Assembly (NCBI GenBank): GCA_047971245.1
Contig: JBKDZN010000072.1
Span: 1 to 33,464, forward strand
DNA from: CADEDH01 sp047971245
GTDB taxonomy: Bacteria > Actinomycetota > Acidimicrobiia > Acidimicrobiales > SZUA-35
Direction: 5' to 3'
DNA length: 33,464 nucleotides
The position numbers and the translations under genes are program-made. The notes beneath the pieces were generated by a model. The model was not told where the DNA came from, made no database searches, and worked only from the letters and a program-made list of their open reading frames with translations. Shown here in pieces: positions 14,154 to 22,324 of the stretch; within the stretch, counting starts at the first letter, position 1; the number at the start of each line of letters is the position of its first letter.

Positions 14154-16187
14154 ATGGTGACACGGAACGAAATCGGCATTGAGGGTCTCGACGACGTCGA
14201 GCGCATCAACGCCGTTCGTTCGAGCGTGTACCAGGCTCGGCAGACCACGACCGACCAGCGGGTCGCGGTCAAGGTGCTCGACCCGCTGGTCGAGCACCTC
14301 ACCCCCCGGCGATTCGACCTGAAACGCCGTGCCCTGGCCACCTTTGCCGCCGATCCCGGCGTGGTGCGGGTCCTGTCCACGGGTACCACCGTCGAGGGAC
14401 AGACCTATCTGGTCATGCCCCACTACCGGCACGGTTCGCTGGCGGACCGACTGGCCGAGGGCCCCATGCCGTGGCGGTCGGCGGCCGAGACCGTCTACGC
14501 CACGGCCAAGATCGTGGCCCGGGCCCATGAGCTCGGCGTGGCCCTGGGGGACCTGTCACCGTCACGGGTGCTGCTGGCCGAGGGCAATGCCCCGGTCATC
14601 GCCGTGTACGGCATGGCCACCCGCCGCTTCGACGACGGCCTGCCCGACTACGCCGCCCCGGAGCTCCGGGTCGGGTCGACCCCCACCCCGGCCGCCGATG
14701 TGTACAGCCTCAGCCTGATCCTGGCCGCACTCATCGCAGGCCGGCATCCGGGCCGGGGGGCCGTCCCCCGCTCATTCATCGATCATCTCGGCACCCTGTG
14801 CCCGCCCCGCCTGGTCCAGGTCATCGAGTACGGGCTCGCCCCCGAGGTGCGCGAACGCTACCCGTCAGCGGTGCGCTTCAGCCGGACCCTCGCCTCGGCC
14901 ATCGACGATCTCGTCTCCACCGGATCACGTACGGCGATCGGCGAGCCGTCGGCCGGCGGGGAGGCCCCCGCCGATGAACCGGCGCAGATCCAGCCGGGTG
15001 CACCGCCCCTCCCCCCGGACTTCGCCCGTATCACCGCGGTGGTGCCCAGCGAGGCCCCGGCCACCGAGCCCGACGTGCCCCCGACCGAGCTGGATGCACC
15101 GGCGGCCACGGCGCGGCCCGACCGCGAGAACGACACGGCCGAAGAGAACGACACGGCCGGTGAGGAGCAGGCCGACGCGGCCACCGAACGGACCGGGACC
15201 ATCGGCCGCGACCATCCCGCTGCGGTCACCTCCGATCAGCCGGCCGGGCTCGGCCGGGTCGGGGCCGCGATGGACGCCGCCACCCGACCGGTCGCCCGGC
15301 CCACCGCGATACCGGCCGGGCCCGCCGGTGCCGGTCCGGACTCGCCGACCCCACCCCATCGCGGGGCCGCCGACACCCCGGCGGAACCCGGGGGCGAGGG
15401 CGGAATCCCGGCTGACCGGCACCCTGAAGGCCGGGATCGGGCCGCCGGTGACCACGTCAACGACCACGACGACCACGTCAACGACGACAAGGCGGACGAC
15501 CCGGCCCGGGGCGGAGCGGACGCCGCCCCGACCGCCGAACCGGTTCGCGACGGTGATCGGAACGGGTCCGCCACCAACGGGATCATGGCGTCGACCGACG
15601 ACGACAAGACGATCGAACGTCCCGCCGGTCTCGACGCCGCCCTCGGCCTGGACGCTCCCGGCGGCGGCCCGGCGGGCTCGGCCGTGGCACCACCGTCGAC
15701 CCCCGACCCATCACCGGCGGTGTGGCCGCCATCGACGCCCGACCCCTCACCGGCGGCGTGGCCACCATCGACCCCGGAGCCCGAACCGGCCGCGTGGGCC
15801 CCGGTGGCCCGGGAACCCGAACCGGCCGTGGGCGGGCCGGCCGGCCCCCGGGTCCGGGAGTACGGCGGCCTGGCTCCGGTGACGCGCCGGCCGGGCGGGC
15901 GAGGACGGTTCGCCGACTGGATCGACGATTCACCGTTCGACCGCCGGCGGCTCGCAACAGGCACCCTGGTGGGTCTGATCGCCCTGGCCATCCTGATCCT
16001 GGTCGTCATCAACCGCTCCACGGGCGGCTCCTCGGAGACCGAGTCGACCGGGTCGGGCGCGGTTCCGATCACTTCAGCCGTGGTGGAGACCACCACGGCC
16101 GTGCCGGTGACCGTGGGCGCACCGCGCACCGAACCGCCGTCCACCCACACCGGTTCGACATCGCTCGACGCGTCGCCCGGGGGCTGA
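14154..16187 (+). CDS. membrane pseudokinase, paralogue of the kinase at 1981-3840
   Basis: The ATG has AGGAG seven bases upstream; 677 aa. The frame is open further upstream, but similarity begins here. Residues about 8-265 align with the active kinase position for position up to 153: K40 is retained (V-A-V-K), and G-S-L-A-D-R matches. The Gly-rich loop is gone (N-A-V-R-S-S). The catalytic loop is L131-G-D133-L-S-P-S-R138, losing the His, catalytic-loop Lys and metal-binding Asn. DFG is V151-Y-G. The activation loop is about ten residues shorter. It should not transfer phosphate. A long Pro/Asp-rich linker with a four-copy repeat precedes a membrane helix (about 600-622) and a short outer tail rich in Ser/Thr. 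A scaffold or allosteric regulator of the active kinase is the simplest idea (inference). It converges with glcF, seven bases away. Confidence 0.88.
   Translation: MVTRNEIGIEGLDDVERINAVRSSVYQARQTTTDQRVAVKVLDPLVEHLTPRRFDLKRRALATFAADPGVVRVLSTGTTVEGQTYLVMPHYRHGSLADRLAEGPMPWRSAAETVYATAKIVARAHELGVALGDLSPSRVLLAEGNAPVIAVYGMATRRFDDGLPDYAAPELRVGSTPTPAADVYSLSLILAALIAGRHPGRGAVPRSFIDHLGTLCPPRLVQVIEYGLAPEVRERYPSAVRFSRTLASAIDDLVSTGSRTAIGEPSAGGEAPADEPAQIQPGAPPLPPDFARITAVVPSEAPATEPDVPPTELDAPAATARPDRENDTAEENDTAGEEQADAATERTGTIGRDHPAAVTSDQPAGLGRVGAAMDAATRPVARPTAIPAGPAGAGPDSPTPPHRGAADTPAEPGGEGGIPADRHPEGRDRAAGDHVNDHDDHVNDDKADDPARGGADAAPTAEPVRDGDRNGSATNGIMASTDDDKTIERPAGLDAALGLDAPGGGPAGSAVAPPSTPDPSPAVWPPSTPDPSPAAWPPSTPEPEPAAWAPVAREPEPAVGGPAGPRVREYGGLAPVTRRPGGRGRFADWIDDSPFDRRRLATGTLVGLIALAILILVVINRSTGGSSETESTGSGAVPITSAVVETTTAVPVTVGAPRTEPPSTHTGSTSLDASPGG
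15690..15833 (+). repeat. four tandem 36-bp units in the pseudokinase linker
   Basis: Units start at 15690, 15726, 15762 and 15798. They encode P-P-S-T-P-D-P-S-P-A-V-W, then A-A-W and P-E-P-E variants, then a diverged A-P-V-A-R-E-P-E-P-A-V-G. This is a Pro-rich spacer just before the membrane helix, open to copy-number change. Confidence 0.8.
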
Positions 16188-16193
16188 CCCCGG
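16177..16193. terminator. short GC hairpin between convergent pseudokinase and glcF
   Basis: CCGGGG (16177-16182) pairs with CCCCGG (16188-16193) around a five-base loop that includes the pseudokinase stop codon. The intergenic gap is only seven bases, so this is the only room for a terminator. Confidence 0.4.
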
Positions 16194-16194
16194 C

Positions 16195-17451
16195 TCAGTC
16201 CGTCGAGCCGGTGAGGGCCCGGGCCACCAATTCCATGGGGTGCACCACGGCGACCCCGGCCGCGGCGAGATGGAGAGCGCATCCGGGGTTGGCACTGGCC
16301 ACCACGTCCACCCCGGCCCGGTCGACCGCCGCGGTCTTCCGGTCGCGAATGGCCGACGCCATCGCCGGCTCCACCAGGGAGTACGCCCCCCCGGCCCCGC
16401 AGCACAGGCCGTCGTCGTCCAGTTCGACCAGTTCGGCGACGTAGGGCCCCAGCACCACCCGGGTGGCTTCGTGGGCCCGTTGCACATGGCGCAGATGGCA
16501 CGGATCCTGGATCCCGACCCGGAGCGGGAGCGGGGCGGCGGGAGGCAGCCGCTCGATCACCGACGCCACCAGTTCGGTCGCGTCGGCGACCCGGTCGGCG
16601 AAGGCTCCCGCAGACGCGGTGCCGAGGAGGTCGCCGTAGGCCTTGAGGGCGGCGCCGCACCCGGCGGAGTCCACCACGACGGGCCGGTCGGTACCGAGCG
16701 CGGCCACAGTGGCGGCGGCCAGGCCCCGGGCCCGGTCGGCCAGGCCGGCGTGGCTGTGGAGGGCACCGCAGCAGGGGGCCGCATCCCCACTGGCCGTGAC
16801 CGAGAACCCGGCCGCTTCGAGCACGGTGAGGGTGGCGGTGTGGGTTGGTCGTTGCCAGGCGTCCATCACACAGCCGGTGAACAGCCAGACCGGGGTGGTC
16901 GGCTCGTCGGCCGTTCCCGCCGCTTCGGACGAGGCCGGATCGTTCGGGTCCCCACCCCGTCGGATCCGGTCGTCCCCACCTCGCAGCGGTGGTGGCCGCA
17001 AGGGCAGCCGGTCGGGCAACGGGAGCCGGTCCGGTACCAGCCCTAATCGTTGGACCACGGCCAGGGCAGTGGTGCCGGCCCGGAGCAGGCGGGGATGGGC
17101 CAGGACCTCCAGGGCGAGGCGCTGCCACCGCGGGGTCGACCGACCGGCGTCGGCCAGGGCGGTCCGGGTCTGCTCGATCAGGTGGCCGTAGGGCACCGAA
17201 CTGGGGCAGGCGGGCTCGCAGCCCCGGCACTGGACACAGGTGTCGAAGGCGGTCTGGATGTCGTCGGTGACCGGTGCCCCATCGTTCGCCACAGCCCGCA
17301 TGAGGGCGATCCGACCCCGGGGTGAGAACGCCTCGTCGCCGGTGACCCGGAAGGTCGGGCACGACGGGAGACACAGGCCGCACTGTACACAGGTGTTGAG
17401 CTCGTCGGCGTCGAGACCAAGGTCGATTGGGCCGGGGGAACGACCGATCAT
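16195..17451 (-). CDS. glcF: glycolate oxidase iron-sulfur subunit
   Basis: Two [4Fe-4S] motifs near the N-terminus, C-V-Q-C-G-L-C-L-P-S-C-P and C-V-Q-C-R-G-C-E-P-A-C-P, are followed by two cysteine-rich CCG-type domains ending in C-C-G (A-P-C-C-G-A-L-H and G-L-C-C-G-A-G-G). This is the GlcF/LutA-type electron-transfer subunit that takes electrons from the flavin subunits oxidising glycolate to glyoxylate. I chose the ATG at 17451 (418 aa; E. coli GlcF is about 407) because GGAG lies seven bases before it. An in-frame ATG at 17601 would add 50 low-complexity residues and overlap glcE by 41 bases. It is the last gene of glcD-glcE-glcF. The gene for the final electron acceptor is not in view. 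Confidence 0.9.
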   Translation of the reverse strand: MIGRSPGPIDLGLDADELNTCVQCGLCLPSCPTFRVTGDEAFSPRGRIALMRAVANDGAPVTDDIQTAFDTCVQCRGCEPACPSSVPYGHLIEQTRTALADAGRSTPRWQRLALEVLAHPRLLRAGTTALAVVQRLGLVPDRLPLPDRLPLRPPPLRGGDDRIRRGGDPNDPASSEAAGTADEPTTPVWLFTGCVMDAWQRPTHTATLTVLEAAGFSVTASGDAAPCCGALHSHAGLADRARGLAAATVAALGTDRPVVVDSAGCGAALKAYGDLLGTASAGAFADRVADATELVASVIERLPPAAPLPLRVGIQDPCHLRHVQRAHEATRVVLGPYVAELVELDDDGLCCGAGGAYSLVEPAMASAIRDRKTAAVDRAGVDVVASANPGCALHLAAAGVAVVHPMELVARALTGSTD

Positions 17452-17560
17452 CACGAACTCCGGGAAGGTGGGAAGCGGTGGGGGCAGGGCGGCGCCGCCA
17501 CGACCGGTGGGGCCGCCGGCCGGCCGGTCGGGGGCGAAGCCCGGTGGGCGGTTCGACCGA

Positions 17561-18547
17561 TCACGATCGGCCGAGCGACCGGCCGGGCGCCAATCGCCCA
17601 TCCGGATCGAAGTTGTGCTTCAACCGGGCCGACAGGGCGGCGACCGGGGGCGACACCGTACGGGGCGGCGGTGCCGCCGCCGACCAGACGGTACCCACGC
17701 CGATCGAGGCGACGAACGTGCCGGGCTCGCGGAGCGGCAGTGGTTCGGACCCCTCGGCGGTGCCGGGGACGAGGTCGCGAAGCCGGGCGGGGGTGAGCGA
17801 CCAGCGGTGGGGCGGCAGGGGCGGGGGTCCACCCACCTCCACCCAGTGACCGAGCCGACCGAGCCGGGCCCGGTCGGCGGCGACGTCGGGCGCGTGCCCC
17901 TCCAGCTCCACCCACGAGGACCCGCCGTCCCACAGGACCGAACCGGGCCGCAGCACCGTGGTCCCGGCGGAGAACGGATCGGCGTCGTCGGAGCGGAGCC
18001 AGCAGGCCGTGACCGGTCGGGGGTTGGTCCGTAGGATCACCTCGGCCACGAGGCCGAGGGTGCCGAGGGATCCGACCATGAGACGGGGCAGGTCGAAGCC
18101 GGTGACGTTCTTCACCGTGGGGCCCCCGCCGGTGATGACCCGACCCTCGGCCGACACGTAGCGGACCTGCAGGACCGAGGCCGCCACCGTGCCCCGACCC
18201 CGCCGGCTGAGATGGTCGTGCCCGACGGCCACTGCGCCGCCGACGGTGCCACCCCGTTCCGGGAGGGCACACCGTTGGCCCCGGTCGGCGAGGACGGCGT
18301 CGAGCTCGGCCACCGGGGTGCCGGCCAGCACCCGGACGGTCATCTCGGCCGGGGTGTGGTCGACCACCCCGGCCGGGGCGGCGACGATCCGCACCTCGGG
18401 GGCGAGATGACCCCCGACGGTCCAGGCGGTCCCCTTGCCCCGGGCGGCGACGGGACCGGTCTCCCCCACCTCGGCGGCGAACTCGGCCACCGCCGGGTGG
18501 GCCGGGGCCCGCCCCCCGGGCCGTCCGGCCACTGGTGCCGCGCTCAT
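17561..18547 (-). CDS. glcE: glycolate oxidase FAD-binding subunit
   Basis: 328 aa, a little shorter than E. coli GlcE (about 350). The PCMH-type FAD-binding domain shows A-R-G-K-G-T-A-W about residues 35-42, G-G-T-V-G-G-A-V-A-V-G about 98-108, and V-K-N-V-T-G-F-D-L-P-R-L with G-S-L-G-T-L-G-L-V-A-E-V-I-L, hallmarks of GlcE. The C-terminus has L-K-x-N-F-D-P-D-G-R-L-A-P-G. The ATG at 18547 overlaps the glcD stop (ATGA), so translation is coupled; the frame upstream of that is an antisense-like extension inside glcD. It should form a complex with GlcD and GlcF at the membrane. Confidence 0.92.
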   Translation of the reverse strand: MSAAPVAGRPGGRAPAHPAVAEFAAEVGETGPVAARGKGTAWTVGGHLAPEVRIVAAPAGVVDHTPAEMTVRVLAGTPVAELDAVLADRGQRCALPERGGTVGGAVAVGHDHLSRRGRGTVAASVLQVRYVSAEGRVITGGGPTVKNVTGFDLPRLMVGSLGTLGLVAEVILRTNPRPVTACWLRSDDADPFSAGTTVLRPGSVLWDGGSSWVELEGHAPDVAADRARLGRLGHWVEVGGPPPLPPHRWSLTPARLRDLVPGTAEGSEPLPLREPGTFVASIGVGTVWSAAAPPPRTVSPPVAALSARLKHNFDPDGRLAPGRSLGRS

Positions 18548-20040
18548 CCCCCCACCCCGGTCGGTACCGAGCGGAGGGCCTGGATGTCGGCACAGCTGTG
18601 GCCGGTGGGGATCACCTTGCCGGGATTGGTGCGACACTCCGGGTCGAAGGCGGCCCGGAGCCGGTTCTGGTGGTCGAGATCGTCGTCGCTGAAGAGCTGC
18701 TCCATGTAGGCCTGTTTCTCCACCCCGATGCCGTGCTCCCCCGACAGGACCCCACCCACGGCCAGGGACGCAGCAAGGATGTCGGCTCCGGCGTCGTGTA
18801 CCCGCTCGAGCATCCCCGGTTCCCGGGCATCGAACACGAGCAGGGGGTGGAGGTTGCCGTCACCGGCGTGGAAGACGTTCATGACCAGGACACCGTGCCG
18901 TTCGGCGATGGCGTAGATCTCCTCCAGCACCTCGGCGAGTCGGGACCGGGGTACCACGGTGTCGTGCAGGTAGTAGTCGGGAGCGATCTGGGCCACCGCC
19001 CCGAACGCCGTTTTGCGGCCCTTCCACAGCCGGTCCCGCTCCTCGTCGTCGGCAGCCAGGCGGATGGTGCCGGCGTCATGGTCGCGGGCGATGGCCGCGA
19101 TGCGTTCGGCGTCGATCGCGGTGCCGGCCTCGGCCCCGTCCACCTCGGCCAGCAGGACCGCGGCGGCGTCGGTCGGGTAGCCGGCGTGCACATAGTTCTC
19201 GACCGCCCGGGTGATCCGCTGATCCATCACCTCGAGGGCGGCGGGGACGATCCCGGCCGCGATGATGGCGCTGACGGTGGCGGCCGCCGATTCGACGGTG
19301 GGGAAGCCGATGAGCAGGGTTCGGACCGCGGGCGGGTCGGGGGTGATGGCCACCGCGATCCGGGTGGCGATGCCCAGTGTTCCCTCCCCGCCCACGAACA
19401 CCCCGCGCAGGTCGTACCCGGCGGGCTCGGGGTCGAGCCCACCGAGCACGGTCACCTCACCGGTGGGGAGGACCACCTCGACGGCCCGCACGTGGGGGTT
19501 GGTGACCCCGTAGGCCAGGCAGTGGGGACCGCCGGAGTTGTTGGCCACATTGCCCCCGACGGTGCAGACCTGCTGGCTGGAGGGGTCGGGGGCGAAGTGG
19601 AAGCCGTACCGGTGCAGGGCCCGGGTCAGGTCGAGGTTGATGACCCCGGGGCCGACCCAGGCCACACCGTTGTCGACGTCGACCTCGTGGATCCGGTTCA
19701 TGCGGGTGAGGGCGACCACGATCGGTCCTCCGAGGGGGATCGCCCCGCCGGCCAGGCCGGTGCCGGCCCCCCGGGGCACGATGGCCCGCCGATGCCGGTT
19801 GGCGATGGCCACGATGGCGGCGACCTCCTCGGTGGAGACCGGGAAGCAGACCGGCCCCGACACCCCGCCGTCGAAGATCGAGGCGTCGTGGGCGAACAGG
19901 GCCCGCTCGGCCCGGTCGTCGCGGACCCGGTCGGGGGCCAGAGCAGCCCGGAGCTCGCCCACCACCGGATCGTCCTGAGGGGGCGGAGCGGACCGGCCGA
20001 CGCCGAGCCGGCCTCGGAACCGGCGCAGTCGAGGAATCAT
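18544..20040 (-). CDS. glcD: glycolate oxidase catalytic FAD subunit
   Basis: 498 aa from the ATG at 20040, close to E. coli GlcD (499). It oxidises glycolate (or D-lactate-type 2-hydroxyacids) to the 2-oxoacid. The FAD-binding PCMH domain has P-R-G-A-G-T-G-L-A-G-G-A and G-G-N-V-A-N-N-S-G-G-P-H; the C-terminal FAD-oxidase domain has H-A-G-D-G-N-L-H-P, G-G-V-L-S-G-E-H-G-I-G and K-x-A-Y-M. The closing N-P-G-K-V-I-P is typical. In-frame starts exist further upstream (20076, 20148), but the added residues look non-conserved. The operon partners GlcE and GlcF favour glycolate over lactate as substrate. It is divergent from the MBL hydrolase gene, with 92 bp between them. Confidence 0.93.
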   Translation of the reverse strand: MIPRLRRFRGRLGVGRSAPPPQDDPVVGELRAALAPDRVRDDRAERALFAHDASIFDGGVSGPVCFPVSTEEVAAIVAIANRHRRAIVPRGAGTGLAGGAIPLGGPIVVALTRMNRIHEVDVDNGVAWVGPGVINLDLTRALHRYGFHFAPDPSSQQVCTVGGNVANNSGGPHCLAYGVTNPHVRAVEVVLPTGEVTVLGGLDPEPAGYDLRGVFVGGEGTLGIATRIAVAITPDPPAVRTLLIGFPTVESAAATVSAIIAAGIVPAALEVMDQRITRAVENYVHAGYPTDAAAVLLAEVDGAEAGTAIDAERIAAIARDHDAGTIRLAADDEERDRLWKGRKTAFGAVAQIAPDYYLHDTVVPRSRLAEVLEEIYAIAERHGVLVMNVFHAGDGNLHPLLVFDAREPGMLERVHDAGADILAASLAVGGVLSGEHGIGVEKQAYMEQLFSDDDLDHQNRLRAAFDPECRTNPGKVIPTGHSCADIQALRSVPTGVGG

Positions 20041-20132
20041 GGGCCCCACGATGGCCGACGGGCCGGCCCCACGCATGGTTGATCCCCCGGATTTTCGTTC
20101 CCACCCCCGGGGTGCAGTAGTTTGAAAGACTG

Positions 20133-21269
20133 ATGTCGGACACGTCAACCACCCAGGAAGTGCGGGAGGAGCGCCGTCCCGCCCGCGAAGAGGCCGAGGA
20201 AGTCGCCCCCGGCGTGCTGCGGATCCAACTACCGATCTCGATGCCGGGGCTGGGTCACGTCAACTGCTACGCCATGGAGGACCGCCACGGGGTGACCCTG
20301 GTCGACCCGGGACTCCCCGGACCGACCACCTGGCGCCAGCTGAAACGGCGCCTGTCCGCGGCGGGGCTGCCGATCGAGCGGGTCCACACCGTGGTCATCA
20401 CCCATTCGCATCCCGACCATTTCGGCCAGGCGGCCCGGTTCCGGTCACGGTACGGGGCCGAGATCGTCACCCACCACAGCTTCCGGACCTTCATGGACCC
20501 GGCGGCCGAGACCGACGACGACGACATCGAGACCGTGTTCGAACCGAGCGCAGACGGTTCGCTCGATCACCTGCCCAACGAGTTCGACCCCGACCGGGCC
20601 GTCGCCGCCATCGGACCGCTGGAAGAGGGGCCGATGGCCCGCACCACCCCCTGGGGTGGAGCCCCGTTCCAGCTCCCCCTGGCCCGCCGTATGCGCTACT
20701 GGGCGATGCGGTACGCGGCCGGACGGTTCGTGTCCACCCCATCACCCAGCCGGGGGGTCGACGAGGCCGATGTCATCACGATCGGGGGCCGGGAATGGGT
20801 GGCGGTGCACACGCCCGGCCACACCCGGGACCACCTCTGTCTCTGGGATCCGGCCAACGGGGTGATGATCAGCGGTGACCATGTGCTGCCCACCATCACC
20901 CCCCACATCTCGGGCCTGGGGGCCACCGTCGATCCACTGGCCGACTTCTTCGCCAGTCTGGACCGGATGGCCGGATTCGAGGGGATCGACGTCGTCCTGC
21001 CGGCGCACGGCCTCGAGTTCGCTGATCTGGCCGGTCGGGCCGAAGCGATCAAGGTCCACCACGAGGAGCGCCTCACCACCCTGCGAGAAGCCGGCGACAC
21101 CCTCGGCCGGGGCACCGTGGAGGACTATATGCGAGTGCTGTTCAAGCCTCGATCATGGGGATCTATGGCCGAGAGCGAAACGTACGCCCATCTCGAACAT
21201 CTTCGCCTGCTACACCACGCGCGGGTGTCGAGCGATGGTTCCCAGTTGCGGTACGAGATCGCCGACTGA
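20133..21269 (+). CDS. MBL-fold metallohydrolase with C-terminal winged-helix-like tail
   Basis: 378 aa. The zinc-binding motif is H91-S-H93-P-D95-H96, with later ligands in H-T-P-G-H-T (metal His), I-S-G-D-H-V (bridging Asp) and P-A-H-G-L-E. This is the glyoxalase II/LACTB2-like branch, acting on thioesters, lactones or similar substrates; the exact substrate is unknown. An insertion of about 80 residues between the first and second motifs (about 115-205) carries acidic residues and a basic W-A-M-R segment. The tail (about 310-378) has the helical pattern seen in LACTB2-like enzymes. TAGTTT lies nine bases before the ATG, so its transcript may have almost no leader. It faces away from glcD; a glyoxylate-linked role is possible but unsupported. 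Confidence 0.88.
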   Translation: MSDTSTTQEVREERRPAREEAEEVAPGVLRIQLPISMPGLGHVNCYAMEDRHGVTLVDPGLPGPTTWRQLKRRLSAAGLPIERVHTVVITHSHPDHFGQAARFRSRYGAEIVTHHSFRTFMDPAAETDDDDIETVFEPSADGSLDHLPNEFDPDRAVAAIGPLEEGPMARTTPWGGAPFQLPLARRMRYWAMRYAAGRFVSTPSPSRGVDEADVITIGGREWVAVHTPGHTRDHLCLWDPANGVMISGDHVLPTITPHISGLGATVDPLADFFASLDRMAGFEGIDVVLPAHGLEFADLAGRAEAIKVHHEERLTTLREAGDTLGRGTVEDYMRVLFKPRSWGSMAESETYAHLEHLRLLHHARVSSDGSQLRYEIAD

Positions 21270-21371
21270 GTCCCTGGTGCGACCGATGACCGTCGCCCCG
21301 ATAGGCGACGAATAACGCCCACATCGATCCAGGCCACCGGGGCAGAAACACCCAGCTTCCCCCTAGGCAAT

Positions 21372-21387
21372 TTCCGGGATCCCGGAA
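21372..21387. promoter_or_regulatory. 16-bp perfect palindrome
   Basis: TTCCGGGATCCCGGAA is fully self-complementary and lies 18 bp before a promoter-like -35. With no loop it suits a dimeric protein-binding site better than a terminator. The binding protein is unknown. Confidence 0.4.
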
Positions 21388-21404
21388 CAACCATCAACTA
21401 GCTC

Positions 21405-21433
21405 TTGGCCTGGCCAGCGCCAACAGCTATGCT
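21405..21433 (+). promoter_or_regulatory. sigma-70-like promoter TTGGCC-N17-TATGCT
   Basis: The -35-like TTGGCC (21405-21410) and -10-like TATGCT (21428-21433) are 17 bases apart. It reads rightwards into a gap with no certain gene, opposite in direction to the prepilin peptidase. Confidence 0.3.
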
Positions 21434-21692
21434 TTCCCGGTCCGTCATGGTGAGGTAGCCAGGGCCGACGATCACAATTCAGATCCCTTAGGCGGCTTTG
21501 AGGGACGACAGCGCTTGGACCCGACCCCCGACCTCGGGACGTTCGGTTCGTCCGCATTCGCGTTCTCGCCGCCCAAGTTCGGGGCGTGGCTGGTGCGCGG
21601 CGGCACGGCCACGCCCCTCGTCTGTCCCCGGTCCGACGATGCTGCCCCCACCGCCCCGTCCGGCGGCTCGGCCCCCTCCACGGGCCGGACCC

Positions 21693-22274
21693 CTACGGAC
21701 CGGTCAGCATGCCGGCGACGGCGCCCGCCGCCAGGTACGGCCCGTAGGCCATGCGGTGGCTCCGGCCCCGCCCGGCCATCATTACCGTCACCGCCGCCAC
21801 CCCACCGACCGATGCGGTGACGAGCACGGCCGCCCACAGGGCGTCACCGCCGATCCACCGCACCAGGAGCACGAGGGGGAACACCAGCTTCACGTCCCCC
21901 AACCCGACCCCACCGGCCAACCAGCCGAGGAAGAACAGGGTCGAGGCGCCGAGTCCGGCCGCCACCGGGACCACCAGGCCCGCCGGTTCTCCCTCGGCGA
22001 GTGCGTGACCGGCCACGAACGCCGACACGGCCACGGTCAGCGGTACCACCACGGTGTCGGGGAGACGGTGTTGCCGGACGTCGATCACGGTCAGCACGCC
22101 CATCACCACCGTCACCGCGGCGAGGCCTGCGGCGTCGAGAGGGTGGGCCCACCAGCGGACGATCACCGCGGCGACCGCAGGCAGGGTGATCAGCAGAACC
22201 GCGACCATGACCGGCCACCCGATCCGGGGTGGGGCGGTCGCCCGCGCCGGATTCGCCCCGTCCACCATCGTCAC
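21693..22274 (-). CDS. type IV prepilin peptidase (A24 family), short form
   Basis: 193 aa with about six hydrophobic helices. The two catalytic aspartates of the family are present: D65 in V-I-D-V-R-Q-H-R-L-P-D and D127 in G-L-G-D-V-K-L (the G-x-G-D motif). It cleaves the leader of type IV pilin-like proteins at the inner face of the membrane. The N-terminal methyltransferase part of PilD is absent, as in TadV/CpaA-type and many Gram-positive enzymes. The GTG at 22274 is assumed; an ATG two codons in (22268) is equally possible. No pilin, pilus ATPase or Tad gene is nearby, so its substrate genes must be elsewhere. It is divergent from the helicase gene, with 50 bp between them. Confidence 0.9.
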   Translation of the reverse strand: MTMVDGANPARATAPPRIGWPVMVAVLLITLPAVAAVIVRWWAHPLDAAGLAAVTVVMGVLTVIDVRQHRLPDTVVVPLTVAVSAFVAGHALAEGEPAGLVVPVAAGLGASTLFFLGWLAGGVGLGDVKLVFPLVLLVRWIGGDALWAAVLVTASVGGVAAVTVMMAGRGRSHRMAYGPYLAAGAVAGMLTGP

Positions 22275-22312
22275 GGCCGCAGCCCCCTCCCCCCGGATCC
22301 CATCTGGGACCC

Positions 22313-22318
22313 TACGCT
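22313..22318 (+). promoter_or_regulatory. -10 element of a probable leaderless promoter (TACGCT)
   Basis: TACGCT, then six bases, then the helicase GTG at 22325. The spacing matches the other leaderless candidates in this window and supports the GTG over upstream in-frame starts. Confidence 0.45.
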
Positions 22319-22324
22319 GGGTCG

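Larger units (their letters stand above)
21270..21692. other. 423-bp gap with a 16-bp palindrome and a promoter-like sequence
   Basis: The gap follows the MBL gene and precedes the 3' end of the minus-strand prepilin peptidase. It contains the palindrome at 21372-21387 and a plus-strand TTGGCC-N17-TATGCT (21405-21433) that matches sigma-70 spacing. A TTG-start frame from 21515, with GAGGGA nine bases before it, runs antisense into the peptidase gene; its first ~60 residues are not obviously a shadow, but it becomes low-complexity and I do not call it. An unannotated small RNA or short peptide transcript is possible. Confidence 0.35.

Noticed and set aside
17452..17601. A 50-residue N-terminal extension of GlcF
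   Set aside because: Low-complexity, overlaps glcE and makes the protein longer than the family; the ATG at 17451 has a ribosome binding site. The extension remains possible.
21515..21820. A 101-codon TTG-start frame
   Set aside because: The last 40 codons are antisense to the prepilin peptidase and low-complexity; no family is recognised. Mentioned only as a possibility.
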